NCBI RefSeq assembly: GCF_030268965.1
Contig: NZ_BSSE01000005.1
Span: 186,001-250,000 of the forward strand
From: Microtetraspora sp. NBRC 16547
Lineage (GTDB): Bacteria; Actinomycetota; Actinomycetes; Streptosporangiales; Streptosporangiaceae
DNA: 64,000 nucleotides
Direction of reading: 5' to 3'
Part shown: one piece after another, positions 54,828-63,220 of the stretch
How positions within the stretch are numbered: the first letter of the stretch is position 1
Layout of the letters: each line of letters begins with the position of its first letter
Made by a program: the position numbers and the translations under genes
Notes under the pieces: generated by a model
Database searches by the model: none
What the model saw: the letters and a program-made list of their open reading frames with translations, nothing else
What the model was told of the DNA's origin: nothing

Positions 54828-55100
54828 GTCTGGGAGCGTGCCATCCGGCCGCTGGTGCGTCCCCGGGTTTCTCCGCCTTTTGCCCACGAGGATCAACTCT
54901 GATCGTCACGGCACCCCCGCGCAACCCCTCATTCGCCACATTCCGCCCGCCCCTGCGGGGCCGTGCCGTACGCCGGGGACGGGATGACCAGGGGCTGGCC
55001 GAGCCAGGTGAAAGAGATCGCCGAACGATGGCGCGGCCGATCTGGCCCGATAGGGCCCTCGTGGTAAAGAATCACATATAGGACGCCTGCTCTGGAGGCG

Positions 55101-56435
55101 ATGGTGACGTTGCGCGTGGCGATCGTGGGATCGGGCCCGGCCGGGATCTACACCGCCGAGGCCCTGTCCAAGCAGTCCGGCGAGCCGATCGAGATCGACA
55201 TACTCGAACGGCTGCCCACCCCCTACGGACTCGTCCGGTACGGCGTGGCCCCCGACCACACGTCGATCAAGTCGATCGCGGGCTACCTGCGCCGGGTGCT
55301 GGAGTCGCCCGGGATCCGCTTCCTCGGTGGTGTCGAGCTCGGGACCGACATCTCCGCCGACGACCTGCTGGCCTGCTACGACGCGATCGTCTACTGCACC
55401 GGGGCGATGGTGGACCGGCACCTCGGCATCCCGGGTGAGGGCCTGCCGGGCAGCGTCGCCGCCACCGACTTCGTCAACTGGTACTGCGGTCACCCGGACG
55501 TCCCCGCCGACACGTTCACCCTGGACGCCGAGGAGGTGGCGGTGATCGGCGTCGGCAACGTCGCGGTCGACGTCGCGCGCATCCTCGCCAAGACCGCCGA
55601 CGAACTGCGCGGCACGGATGTCCCCGAGGAGGTGCTCGACCGGCTCGCCGCCTCGCGGGTCGAGCGGATCCACATGATCGGGCGCCGGGGCGCCGAGCAC
55701 GCCAAGTTCACCCTGAAGGAGCTGCGCGAGCTCGGCGAGCTGGCGAACGCCGACGTCCTGAGTCTCCCGCACGAGGTCGAGGTCGGGGACATCGAGGGGC
55801 TCTCCCGGCAGATCAGAGGAAACGTCGACGTGCTTCGATCCTGGTCGACACGAGTGCCGGCGGGCCGGCCGCGCAGACTGGACGTGCGCTTCTGGCTGCG
55901 CCCGGTGGAGATCATGGGCGCCGGGCGCGTCGAGGGCCTCCGGCTGGAGCGGACCCGCCTCGTGGAAGGCCGGGTCACCGGGACCGGGGAGTTCGAGACC
56001 ATCCCGGCGGACATCGTGCTGCGGTCCGTGGGCTACCGGAGCGTGGCGCTCCCCGGCGTGCCGTTCGACGCCGCGAACATGATCGTGCCCAACATCGCCG
56101 GCAAGGTGACGGGAACCGACCGGCAGTACGTCGCCGGATGGCTCAAGCGCGGTCCGACCGGCGTGATCGGCACCAACAAGTCCGACGCCGCCGAGACCGT
56201 GCGCACCCTGCTCGCGGAGGCCGCCCCCGGGACGGCGGGCACCAAGCTGGACGACCTGCTGAACGCGCGGGGCGTCACGCCGGTGACGTACGACGACTGG
56301 CTCGCGATCGAGGCGGCCGAGTCGGACCTGGCCAGGGCTCTGGGCCGGGGCGAGCGGGTCAAGCTCGTCGGCCGTTCCGCCATGCTCGCCGCCTGCCGCC
56401 GGGTCCCTCGAGACACGGCGGGCGCCTCCTCCTGA
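55101..56435 (+). CDS. Ferredoxin/adrenodoxin-type NADP+ reductase (FprA)
   Basis: A 444-residue flavoenzyme passing electrons between NADPH and ferredoxins that feed cytochromes P450 and other redox enzymes. FAD motif VAIVGSGPAGIYTAEAL at the N-terminus, the adrenodoxin-reductase stretch PTPYGLVRYGVAPDH, the NADP motif VIGVGNVAVDVARIL, and GWLKRGPTGVIGTNKSDA near the end are all those of M. tuberculosis FprA. GTG 55104 is an equally good start, with GGAGG six bases upstream. A citrate-lyase-like gene follows after 33 bases. Confidence 0.93.
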   Translation: MVTLRVAIVGSGPAGIYTAEALSKQSGEPIEIDILERLPTPYGLVRYGVAPDHTSIKSIAGYLRRVLESPGIRFLGGVELGTDISADDLLACYDAIVYCTGAMVDRHLGIPGEGLPGSVAATDFVNWYCGHPDVPADTFTLDAEEVAVIGVGNVAVDVARILAKTADELRGTDVPEEVLDRLAASRVERIHMIGRRGAEHAKFTLKELRELGELANADVLSLPHEVEVGDIEGLSRQIRGNVDVLRSWSTRVPAGRPRRLDVRFWLRPVEIMGAGRVEGLRLERTRLVEGRVTGTGEFETIPADIVLRSVGYRSVALPGVPFDAANMIVPNIAGKVTGTDRQYVAGWLKRGPTGVIGTNKSDAAETVRTLLAEAAPGTAGTKLDDLLNARGVTPVTYDDWLAIEAAESDLARALGRGERVKLVGRSAMLAACRRVPRDTAGASS

Positions 56436-56468
56436 TCTTGCTGTGCGGCTTTTGCGAGGATCTGGAGT

Positions 56469-57686
56469 ATGAAGACGACTCTGCCGGAACCCTCCGCCCT
56501 CATCGGGGACTTCGAGGAGACCTATCGCGAGCAGTCGGCGCGGTTCGCCGGTGCGGAGCCCGCCTGGCAGCCGGTGCACACGGTGTACGTTCCCGCCGAC
56601 CGGGTCTCGGGGGACACCGTGGACGCCTGGGGACGGGCGGCGACCAAGCTCCTCCACGAGCATCTCTTCTCCCCGGGGGAGCTCCCGCCGCTGTGCGGGA
56701 TCGACCCCGACCTGGCGGCGCTCGTACACGAGCGGATCCGCAGGAAGCTCCGGATCGAACCGGTCGAGGACCTGCGGATCGACTTCGAGGACGGGTACGG
56801 CCGGCGTCCGGACGCCGAAGAGGACCGCCACGTCGAGAGCGCCGCCGACGCCGTGGCCGCGATGGTGGAGGCGGGCACGCTGCCGCGCCGGTGGGGGTTG
56901 CGGGTGAAGTCGTTCGCCGACGGGGATCCGGTACGGAGCGTCAGGACGCTCGACGGCTTCCTCACCGAGGTGATCAGGCGGGCCGGGAGCCTGCCCGCGG
57001 GTTTCACGGTGACGTTCCCCAAGGTGCTCATGGAGGCCTATCTCGGGCAGTTCGCGGCTTGCCTGGAAGCTCTGGAGGGCGGGCTGGGCCTGCCCGAGTG
57101 CACCCTGGGGTTCGAGATCCAGGTCGAGGCCCCGCAGACCGTGGCCTTCCTGCTGCGCTCCCCCGACCTGGTGCCGTCGCTCAAGGGACGCCTCGCCGCG
57201 GCCCACTTCGGAGTGTTCGACTACACGGCGTCCTGCGGGCTGCCTCCGCACGAGCAGCGACTCGACCACCCGGTGTGCGACCAGGCCAGGGAGGTCATGC
57301 GGTGCGCCTTCGCCGGAACCGGCGTGGAGCTGTCCGACGGCTCGCTGGCCGCCTTCCCCGCCTCCGACTCGACCGAGGACGTGCACGCGCTCTGGGCCCG
57401 GCACGCCGCGCTCGTGGCGCATTCCCTGTCGAACGGCTTCTACCAGGGCTGGGACATGCATCCGTCACATCTGGTCAGCCGTTACGCCACCGTGTACGCG
57501 TTCCATCTCGCCCACTACGAGGAGTACAGCGCGCGAGTGGAGGCATGGGAGCAGCGGCGGGAGGCGGGCGGCGGCGTGATGGACGAGCCCGCCACGATCA
57601 GGACCCTGGTGGCCGCCCTGACCCGGGCCGACCACGCCCTGCTTGATCGTCCCGCCTCCGGCGGGCCGGGCTCGGGGCGCCCTTGA
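56469..57686 (+). CDS. HpcH/HpaI aldolase / citrate-lyase-beta-like protein (DUF6986 type)
   Basis: A 405-residue protein of the citrate-lyase beta / HpcH aldolase superfamily. The metal- and substrate-site stretches are DLRIDFEDGYGRR, a WGLRVKSF segment, LGFEIQVEAPQTV and FGVFDYTAS with WDMHPSHLVSRY. It is longer than CitE (about 290), matching a group annotated only as aldolase or DUF6986. Such enzymes cleave or form C-C bonds of 2-oxo or CoA substrates; the actual substrate is unknown. Probably co-transcribed with fprA. Confidence 0.78.
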   Translation: MKTTLPEPSALIGDFEETYREQSARFAGAEPAWQPVHTVYVPADRVSGDTVDAWGRAATKLLHEHLFSPGELPPLCGIDPDLAALVHERIRRKLRIEPVEDLRIDFEDGYGRRPDAEEDRHVESAADAVAAMVEAGTLPRRWGLRVKSFADGDPVRSVRTLDGFLTEVIRRAGSLPAGFTVTFPKVLMEAYLGQFAACLEALEGGLGLPECTLGFEIQVEAPQTVAFLLRSPDLVPSLKGRLAAAHFGVFDYTASCGLPPHEQRLDHPVCDQAREVMRCAFAGTGVELSDGSLAAFPASDSTEDVHALWARHAALVAHSLSNGFYQGWDMHPSHLVSRYATVYAFHLAHYEEYSARVEAWEQRREAGGGVMDEPATIRTLVAALTRADHALLDRPASGGPGSGRP

Positions 57687-57779
57687 GGCGATGACCTTCG
57701 GCGTCGCTCGGGACTCGTACCTCGCCCGCTCGCTCCTTCTCACGTCACCGCCGCGCCCCTCGCGCTTGATCGTCCCGCC
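57641..57779. repeat. Two direct copies of GCTTGATCGTCCCGCC
   Basis: The 16-base word occurs at 57641-57656, inside the last codons of the aldolase-like gene, and again at 57764-57779 in the intergenic region before the convergent cutC end. The intervening 107 bases carry no gene. Confidence 0.7.
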
Positions 57780-57807
57780 GTAGAAAGGCCGGACAAGTAG
57801 GCACAAA

Positions 57808-58488
57808 TTAGGTGCGATCGAGGAGGTGGCGCCAGGCGCGGACTCGGGCACGGTCTACGGGGTCGTTCCAGGAGTCGCGTACGGCGCTGCCGACGTGGAA
57901 GGCGCGTACGCCGCGTTCGCGCAGCACGGGGACGTGCTCCTTCTTGAGCCCGCCCCCGGCCATGATGATCTCGCCGTCTCCGGCGTCGGTGCGCTCACGC
58001 AGCACCGGCAGGCCGTCGCCGACGCCGTTCGGGGAGCCGGACGTGAGTACGGTGGCCAGGTTCGGCAGCAGCCGTACGGCACGCCAGGCGGCCCGGACGT
58101 CGGCAGCGTGGTCGACGGCCCGGTGGAAGGTCCACGGCAGCGGCGCGACCGCGTGGATGAGCGCCTCGGTCGCCTCCATGTCGACTGCGCCGTCCTCGGC
58201 GAGGAAGCCGAAGACGAACCCGCCCGCCCCGGCTTTGGTCAGCTCCTGGGCGTCCTCGCGGAGCCGGTCGAGCTCCTCGGGGGTGGCGGTGAAGCCCGCG
58301 TTGCAGCGCAGCATCACCATCTGGGGCAGGGAGCACGCGCTGGAGATCGCGGCCACCACATCCGCCGAGGGGGTGAGCCCGCCGGAGGCCATGTCGGACA
58401 CGATCTCCAGCCGGTCGGCTCCCCCTTCCTCGGCGGCGACGGCGTCACGCACGTCCAGCGCGATCACTTCCAGCAGCGATGCGGTCAT
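57808..58488 (-). CDS. CutC family protein (TIM barrel)
   Basis: A 226-residue CutC homologue. LLEVIALDVRDAVAAEEGGADRLEI, GGLTPS, MLRCNAGF, FGFLAEDGAVD, WTFHRAVDHAAD and VLTSGSPN are the conserved barrel stretches. CutC was named for copper homeostasis, but direct copper binding or transport is unproven and an enzyme role is likely. ATG 58488 (MTASLLEV) is the expected start; 14 extra codons upstream are not conserved-looking. Confidence 0.92.
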   Translation of the reverse strand: MTASLLEVIALDVRDAVAAEEGGADRLEIVSDMASGGLTPSADVVAAISSACSLPQMVMLRCNAGFTATPEELDRLREDAQELTKAGAGGFVFGFLAEDGAVDMEATEALIHAVAPLPWTFHRAVDHAADVRAAWRAVRLLPNLATVLTSGSPNGVGDGLPVLRERTDAGDGEIIMAGGGLKKEHVPVLRERGVRAFHVGSAVRDSWNDPVDRARVRAWRHLLDRT

Positions 58489-58548
58489 GTACCGAACAGT
58501 AGCTGGTCTGTTTGACACGCTGTACGGCATGCGCCCTTCAGCATGCGA

Positions 58549-59103
58549 TCAGTACCTTGTGCGGGCGGATGTCACGGTGGCGCCCGCCTGGCGCTCGAAG
58601 AGCGCGCCCGACGCCCGGTGTGCCAGGTCGACGGTCCTGACGTGCCGGAACCCCAGCTCGGCGTAGTAGCGCTGCAGCCGGAGGTTGTCCTTCGAGCAGT
58701 CCAGCCGGAGCCAGCGCCTGCCCTCGGCGGCCGCGCGCAGGCCGGCCCAGTCGAGGAGCGCCTCGCCCAGTCCCTCCCCCGCGTACGCGCGGCTGACCGC
58801 GAGCTTGTGGACGTAGCGTGCGGTGTCGGGGCGGTCCGCCCGCCCCCAGAACTCGGGGTCGGCGTGGCCGTCGAGCGCGACCGTCGCGGCGGCGCCCGTC
58901 CCGTCGTCGAGGACGTACATCGCGCCCGCGTCGATGAGCGGCTCGATGCGGGAGGCGGGGAAGCCGCCCGCGGGCCACTGCCGTACGCCGTGGGAGTCGA
59001 GCCACTTCGCGGCTTCGGCGAGTAGGGCGAGCACGGCGGGGAGGTCGCCGTGGGCGGCCCGGCGGAGAGTGAACGTGCCGGGGAGCAGGATGCGGGATGG
59101 CAT
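58549..59103 (-). CDS. GNAT-family N-acetyltransferase
   Basis: A 184-residue acetyltransferase with the acetyl-CoA-binding stretch VSRAYAGEGLGEALLDWA and the later LDCSKDNLRLQRYYAELGFRHV. TLRRAAHGDLPAVLALLAEAAKWL is the usual N-terminal strand-helix. ATG 59103 has AAGGAA eight bases upstream. The substrate is unknown. The 247 bases upstream to the GntR gene contain nothing I can support. Confidence 0.88.
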   Translation of the reverse strand: MPSRILLPGTFTLRRAAHGDLPAVLALLAEAAKWLDSHGVRQWPAGGFPASRIEPLIDAGAMYVLDDGTGAAATVALDGHADPEFWGRADRPDTARYVHKLAVSRAYAGEGLGEALLDWAGLRAAAEGRRWLRLDCSKDNLRLQRYYAELGFRHVRTVDLAHRASGALFERQAGATVTSARTRY

Positions 59104-59350
59104 GGTCGATTCCTTTCGGTGACGATACGAACACGGAAAGTCACCGATGGAGGGCGTGCGCCTCCGCGCGACCACGACGGGTGTCCAGCGGGAGCGGCCT
59201 TCCAGCGGCGTTCGCCCGCCGGATGGCGGCCTTCTCCAGCGCATGGAGGGGGCAGGCCGTGACTGGTGCGACGGCGAGCGGGCCCCGCGGTCGCCCGCGG
59301 GGAGGAATAGGGGGGAACGCCCCGTCAGGCGACGGGGGATCCGTGGCGCG

Positions 59351-60103
59351 TCATCGGGCTTCCAGCTCGTATCTGATGAGGTGCTTGTCGGCGGGGAGCA
59401 CCGACACCGCGACACGGACGGGGACGCCTTCGGGGTCGTATCCGACCCGGACGTAGACGACGACGGGCGTGCCCGGTTCCAGCTGGAGTCGCGACGACTC
59501 GTCGGGGGTGGGCATCCGGGCGGAGATGTCGTCGATGACGCGGACCTGGGGGTGCCCGAGCTCTTCGAGCACCAGGTTGGCGCCGCGCCTGATGTCGCCG
59601 GGCCGGGCGATCTCCGACTCCGCCACGAAGGCGTGCGGGAAGTAGGAGTCGTTGGTGTTGTACGGCTGGCCGTCCACGAAACGGAGGCGGCGTCGTACGA
59701 CGGCGAGGGCTCGGCCGGCGAGGGCGAGGCGGGTCGCCACGTCCTCCGGCGGCGCGACGATGGCGACCTCGATGTCCTGGTCGGCCGTGCGGCCCTCGGA
59801 GCTGACGGCGTGCACGAACGCGTCGATGCGGGGCCCTCCCGCGCGGAGGGACTGCAGCTCGCCCTGCGGGCGGATGAGGAGCGGACGGCGCTCTCGGACG
59901 AACGTGCCGCGACGGCGCATCCGGAGGATGAGGCCCTCGTTCTCGAGCTCTCCCAGCGCGAGCCGCACGGTGTTGCGGCTGACCGCGTGGGCCTCCATGA
60001 GCTCGGCCTCAGTGGGGATCTGGTCGCCTGGCCCGAGCGCCCCCGTGTAGATGGCCTTCCGCAACTCGGCGGCCACCTGCTGGTAGAGCGACGATCGTGC
60101 CAT
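59351..60103 (-). CDS. GntR-family regulator with UTRA domain
   Basis: A 250-residue HutC-type repressor: winged helix at residues 5-70 (LYQQVAAELRKAIYTGALGPG, then AVSRNTVRLALGELENEGL and RRRGTFV), UTRA sensor from about 95 to the end (RRRLRFVDGQPYNTNDSYFP, DDISARMPTPDESSRLQL, VRVAVSVLPADKHLIRYEL). It is divergent from a small protein gene, and a palindrome lies 18 bases before its start, so autoregulation is likely. It is independent of the UTRA regulator at 25489-26226. Confidence 0.9.
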   Translation of the reverse strand: MARSSLYQQVAAELRKAIYTGALGPGDQIPTEAELMEAHAVSRNTVRLALGELENEGLILRMRRRGTFVRERRPLLIRPQGELQSLRAGGPRIDAFVHAVSSEGRTADQDIEVAIVAPPEDVATRLALAGRALAVVRRRLRFVDGQPYNTNDSYFPHAFVAESEIARPGDIRRGANLVLEELGHPQVRVIDDISARMPTPDESSRLQLEPGTPVVVYVRVGYDPEGVPVRVAVSVLPADKHLIRYELEAR

Positions 60104-60121
60104 TTTCCCTCAATCTACCCT

Positions 60122-60135
60122 TTTGTTCCAACAAA
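60122..60135. promoter_or_regulatory. TTTGTT-CC-AACAAA palindrome in front of the GntR-UTRA gene
   Basis: A perfect 14-base palindrome in an AT-rich patch, 18 bases upstream of the GntR start and about 145 bases upstream of the divergent small gene. Likely operator of the regulator. Confidence 0.6.
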
Positions 60136-60279
60136 TTTAGACGATCTCTGTCTTCCTGCAAACAACCACTTGACCTGAGCGCGCGGACCGCGCATCATCC
60201 AAACGTTGGTACAAATCCATCCAATGGGAGCGGGCCGCCGCAAGCGGTGCCCAACACCTACCAGAGCAGCGGAAGCAGG

Positions 60280-60477
60280 ATGTCGGTGCCGTCGGTATCT
60301 ACCGAACTGACCGTCTGGTGCGAGAACGGGGTCTTCGCCTGGAATGTGGGCGGAGTCGTCGTGACCCACCCGGCGGACGATCCGGCCGGCGCCGCACTGC
60401 TGATCATGCGCCACCAGACGGGATCGGCCGGTCCCGGTACGGACGACCGGCCGCCACGGACTCCGCGCGATCAATGA
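60280..60477 (+). CDS. Small hypothetical protein next to the GntR-UTRA gene
   Basis: A 65-residue protein with a core VWCENGVFAWNVGGVVVTHPADDPAGAALLIMRH, which looks like a compact beta fold followed by a helix, and a Pro/Arg-rich tail. I recall similar short proteins beside GntR regulators in actinomycetes but know no function. ATG 60280 follows GGAAG at four bases; the frame is open further upstream to 60097. Two strong hairpins follow its stop. Confidence 0.5.
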   Translation: MSVPSVSTELTVWCENGVFAWNVGGVVVTHPADDPAGAALLIMRHQTGSAGPGTDDRPPRTPRDQ

Positions 60478-60479
60478 CC

Positions 60480-60511
60480 GTCACGACCCCAACCCTCGCC
60501 GGGGTCGTGAC
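60480..60511 (+). terminator. First of two tandem hairpins after the small gene
   Basis: GTCACGACCCC (60480-60490) and GGGGTCGTGAC (60501-60511) form a perfect 11-bp stem with a ten-base loop, starting three bases after the stop codon. Confidence 0.65.
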
Positions 60512-60527
60512 CGTCTCGCCCGGAGCG

Positions 60528-60570
60528 TGACGTGTCCTGGCGGGCCCCCCACGCCCGCCAGGACGCGTCA
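60528..60570. terminator. Second, longer hairpin
   Basis: GTCCTGGCGGGC (60534-60545) pairs perfectly with GCCCGCCAGGAC (60553-60564); after one T-G wobble, TGACG (60528-60532) and CGTCA (60566-60570) extend the stem to 18 pairs. Seven-base loop. Confidence 0.75.
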
Positions 60571-60706
60571 CGTCACTTCCGCCACCCCCAGCGCACACCC
60601 GCCCGTATCGGCCCTCCACTCGGGTCCGCGCGACCGGCCCCAAAGTAGCTCTCTGTAATCGCGCTTACGGATTGTGTTTCCACTGTCGTTCGGGCTTGTT
60701 TCATAG

Positions 60707-61140
60707 GAGCGCGAGTTCGACGACGCCCAGCGCCGCGAGCGGGAGGCCTTCGCCGCCCAGGCCCGTCCGGCCCGTGACGGAACCGAGGCCGATGCGTCCA
60801 TGGACGTCTTCAACGCCATGGCCGAGATCCGCATGGCCGCCTCGCGGACGCTGGCACGGCTGCACAAGCAGCAGATCGCCTTCACCGCCGATCGCGCCGA
60901 GGCCATCACCACCGGCTCCGCCCTGGACGACGCCGCCCTGGCGAAACTTCACGCAGGCCGAGAACGATGTCGCCGACGTGATGATCTGGCTGCGCTGCAA
61001 CCACGGGCGCGAGGTCAGCTATGCCGAAATCGCGGCCGGCGTCGAGATCCCCAACGGTCACCGGCTGCGGCAAGCCGTCCGCCTCGTCCGCGTGATCGCG
61101 GCCAACCGGGGCGACCGCCGCACCTGGTCAGCAACCCGAT
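60707..61140 (+). pseudogene. Frameshifted remnant of a helical protein
   Basis: The plus strand reads well in one frame from 60707 (EREFDDAQRREREAF, MDVFNAMAEIRMAASRTLARLH) to about 60950, then continues in the next frame as AENDVADVMIWLRCNHGREVSYAEIAAGVEI to about 61137. The upstream frame begins directly after a TAG with no start codon, so both the 5' end and the frame are broken. The second part resembles a DNA-binding helix-turn-helix of unknown family. It is probably a relic of a mobile or accessory gene. Confidence 0.55.
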
Positions 61141-61165
61141 CAGCGCCGTGCCGATCGACGACGGC

Positions 61166-61192
61166 GGCCCCACCGCACAGTGCGGTGGGGCC
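61166..61192. terminator. Terminator of the SnoaL-like gene
   Basis: GGCCCCACCGCA (61166-61177) and TGCGGTGGGGCC (61181-61192) form a perfect 12-bp stem with a three-base loop, downstream of the minus-strand gene ending at 61249. Confidence 0.8.
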
Positions 61193-61248
61193 GGTCAAGC
61201 CGGTCAGCAGCAGTCAGCTCTCGCCCCGGCGGCGAGCGAGCGCTCAGC

Positions 61249-61698
61249 TCAGGCGGTAGGGATGATTCCGAGCTGCTGAAGGACCTTCACACCGTCGTCG
61301 AGCCCGAGCTCCTCGACGATGAGACCGTCCTGGATCTTGAGCACCGTCGTGCCGGTGAAGCGGAGCGTCTTGCCGGACGCCGCCGGCGCGGAGCCGATGG
61401 GAAGGTCATCGAAGATGATCGGCCCGGTGTGCGTGCCGCCGCCCTCCCACTGGCCGACGACGTAGTCGCCCTCGGCGATGAGGTCCGCGGTGCCCCAGAA
61501 GTTGAGGTCCGGGAACGCGGTGCGGAAATTGGTCGCGAACTCGCGCACCTCGTCGCGACCGCGCATGGGCTTGTGCAGCGAGTACTCGAACCGGATGTCC
61601 GGAGCGGCGAGCTCGTCGATGATGTCGGGGTTGAAGGGGTTGCCCCAGAACTCCGTAAACCATCGGCCGACAATGGCCTTGTTCTTCTCGAGCGACAT
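61249..61698 (-). CDS. SnoaL-like (NTF2-fold) ester cyclase/polyketide-cyclase-type protein
   Basis: A 149-residue NTF2-fold protein. KAIVGRWFTEFWGNPFNPDIIDELAAPDIRFE is the typical SnoaL start; MRGRDEVREFATNFRTAFPDLNF and VLKIQDGLIVEEL follow. SnoaL folds include cyclases, isomerases and proteins of no known activity; nothing here marks a polyketide cluster, so no function is assigned. ATG 61698 has AAAGGAC upstream. The same frame is open to 61914 only because it runs into a glycosylase remnant. Confidence 0.82.
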   Translation of the reverse strand: MSLEKNKAIVGRWFTEFWGNPFNPDIIDELAAPDIRFEYSLHKPMRGRDEVREFATNFRTAFPDLNFWGTADLIAEGDYVVGQWEGGGTHTGPIIFDDLPIGSAPAASGKTLRFTGTTVLKIQDGLIVEELGLDDGVKVLQQLGIIPTA

Positions 61699-61798
61699 GG
61701 GTTTGTCCTTTCTGTCGGTAGCCACCGGTCCGCCAGCAGGCGTGGTGACATTTCGAAGACGCTGGTCGAAGCCGATACGTGAGATTGGCGGTGAAGAT

Positions 61799-61914
61799 TC
61801 ACGGGCGAAGGCCGGTGTCCGCCCACAGATGCATGAGCGCGTAGGAGCGCCACGTGCCCACGCCGCAGCGATGGTCCGCGCCTGGTCGACAGTGAGTTGA
61901 GCGAGCTTGCCCAT
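61799..61914 (-). pseudogene. Frameshifted C-terminal scrap of an AlkA/HhH-GPD-type DNA glycosylase
   Basis: On the minus strand one frame gives KLAQLTVDQARTIAAAWA, and after a single-base shift (restoring one C at about 61856 gives WAPWRSYALMHLWAD) another gives WRSYALMHLWADTGLRP and a stop at 61799. PWRSYA..HLW is the conserved C-terminus of 3-methyladenine DNA glycosylase II. Only about 38 codons remain, starting right after the tag stop, so the rest of the gene has been lost and tag may have been joined to it by deletion. Confidence 0.55.
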
Positions 61915-61920
61915 GAAGGG

Positions 61921-62544
61921 TCACGATGTCCAGATTCCGGAGCTGCCCCGTCGATGCGAGCCGAGCAGATGGGTGTCGACGATGCCGATCGCCTCCATGA
62001 GGGCGTACATGGTGGTCGGGCCGACGAAGGCGAATCCGCGTCGGCGCAGCTCCTTTGACAATGCGACCGACTCGGCGGACTTCGTGGGGATCTCTGCGAA
62101 GGTCTGGGGGCAGGGCGTGCTCTCGGGTCGGAAGGACCACACCAGCTCGGCCAGGCCCATCTCCTCACGCAGCATGATGGTGGCGCGGGCATTGGTGATG
62201 GTCGCCTGGATCTTCTGCCGGTTGCGCACGATGCCGACGTCGGCCATCAACCGCTCGACATCGGTCTCGGTGTACGCGGCGATCGCGTCCGGGAGGAAGT
62301 TGTCAAACGCCGCACGGAATGCGGGTCGCTTGCGGAGGATCGTTGCCCAGGACAGACCCGCCTGAAATCCTTCGAGACTGACGCGCTCGTAGACGCCGCG
62401 TTCGTCCGTGACCGGCATGCCCCACTCTGTGTCGTAGTAGTCGCGCAGCAGAGGGGCGGCGGCTGCCCATGCGGGCCGGGCGAGCCCGTCATCGCCGACG
62501 ACGACGCCGGGGTCGGCGGTGATGCTGCTCGCATCCTGTGTCAT
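61921..62544 (-). CDS. DNA-3-methyladenine glycosylase I (Tag)
   Basis: A 207-residue repair enzyme removing 3-methyladenine. Family stretches are LRDYYDTEWGMPVTDERGVYERVSLEGFQAGLSW, ILRKRPAFRAAFDNF, GIVRNRQKI and RGFAFVGPTTMYALMEAIGIVDTHLLGSH. The zinc-ligand cysteines of E. coli Tag are not present at the N-terminus (ARPAWAAA) or near the end, while the histidines partly remain, so the zinc site is probably lost. ATG 62544 overlaps nothing but the gene starts five bases before the alkB stop boundary, indicating one operon with alkB. Confidence 0.88.
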   Translation of the reverse strand: MTQDASSITADPGVVVGDDGLARPAWAAAAPLLRDYYDTEWGMPVTDERGVYERVSLEGFQAGLSWATILRKRPAFRAAFDNFLPDAIAAYTETDVERLMADVGIVRNRQKIQATITNARATIMLREEMGLAELVWSFRPESTPCPQTFAEIPTKSAESVALSKELRRRGFAFVGPTTMYALMEAIGIVDTHLLGSHRRGSSGIWTS

Positions 62545-62548
62545 TCGA

Positions 62549-63220
62549 TCACCCGTCAAGCCCTGTCATTCGCATCGTGATGTTGATCCGGCCGCGACTG
62601 ATGCCGCATCCCTCGGGGGCAGTGCTCTCGTGCACCTTGGTGACACCGTGGTAGGCCAGTCGGGCGGGTCCGCCGAAGACGAAGAGGTCGCCGGAGGCCA
62701 ACAGCACGTCGGTGAACGGTTTGCCGCGGCTTTCCGTGTTGCCGAATCGGAACGTGCAACTGTCGCCGATGGACAGCGATACGACCGGGGCGCGGGAGAT
62801 CTCGTCCTTGTCCTGGTGCATTCCCAAGCGGGCCCCCGCGTCGTAGTAGTTCACCAGCGCGGTGTCGGGCGTATAGGAGCGGATCGCGGCTGCGTCGTGG
62901 CCGGTGGCCTGGAGGGCATGTCGTCCCAGGCGGATCATCCAGTCAGGGAACGGAAGGACACGGGCGCCGTTCACGTCGGTGGCCTCTCGCGTGTACTTGT
63001 ACGGTTGCCAGTGCCAGCCCAGACATACGGTGCGCACCGACATCTCGTGTCCGCGGACCTTCGCGGCGCGGATGGGGACAGGGCCTTGCACCCACTCGCG
63101 GAACTGATCCACGATCCACTTCTGCTGTTCCCGAGTCAGCCAATCAGGGACCAGGGTGGCGCCCGGGGCGACCTCTCCCCCGTCACGCTCGGGGATCTCT
63201 AGAGTGAACAGCGCTGTCAT
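62549..63220 (-). CDS. Alpha-ketoglutarate-dependent DNA repair dioxygenase AlkB
   Basis: A 223-residue Fe(II)/2-oxoglutarate dioxygenase that reverses 1-methyladenine and 3-methylcytosine. Iron ligands are His135 and Asp137 (GMHQDKDE) and His191 (LAYHGVTKVHEST); the 2-oxoglutarate arginines are in GRINITMRM (Arg211, Arg217); NYYDAGARLG is the nucleotide-recognition stretch. ATG 63220 overlaps the previous stop by 4 bases (ATGA). It lies between an unknown protein gene and tag, in a DNA-alkylation repair operon. Confidence 0.95.
   Translation of the reverse strand: MTALFTLEIPERDGGEVAPGATLVPDWLTREQQKWIVDQFREWVQGPVPIRAAKVRGHEMSVRTVCLGWHWQPYKYTREATDVNGARVLPFPDWMIRLGRHALQATGHDAAAIRSYTPDTALVNYYDAGARLGMHQDKDEISRAPVVSLSIGDSCTFRFGNTESRGKPFTDVLLASGDLFVFGGPARLAYHGVTKVHESTAPEGCGISRGRINITMRMTGLDG

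Noticed and set aside
54906-57461. An 851-codon minus-strand frame opposite fprA and the aldolase-like gene
   Set aside because: An antisense shadow rich in Arg, Gly, Val and His without a recognisable fold; both plus-strand genes have family motifs.
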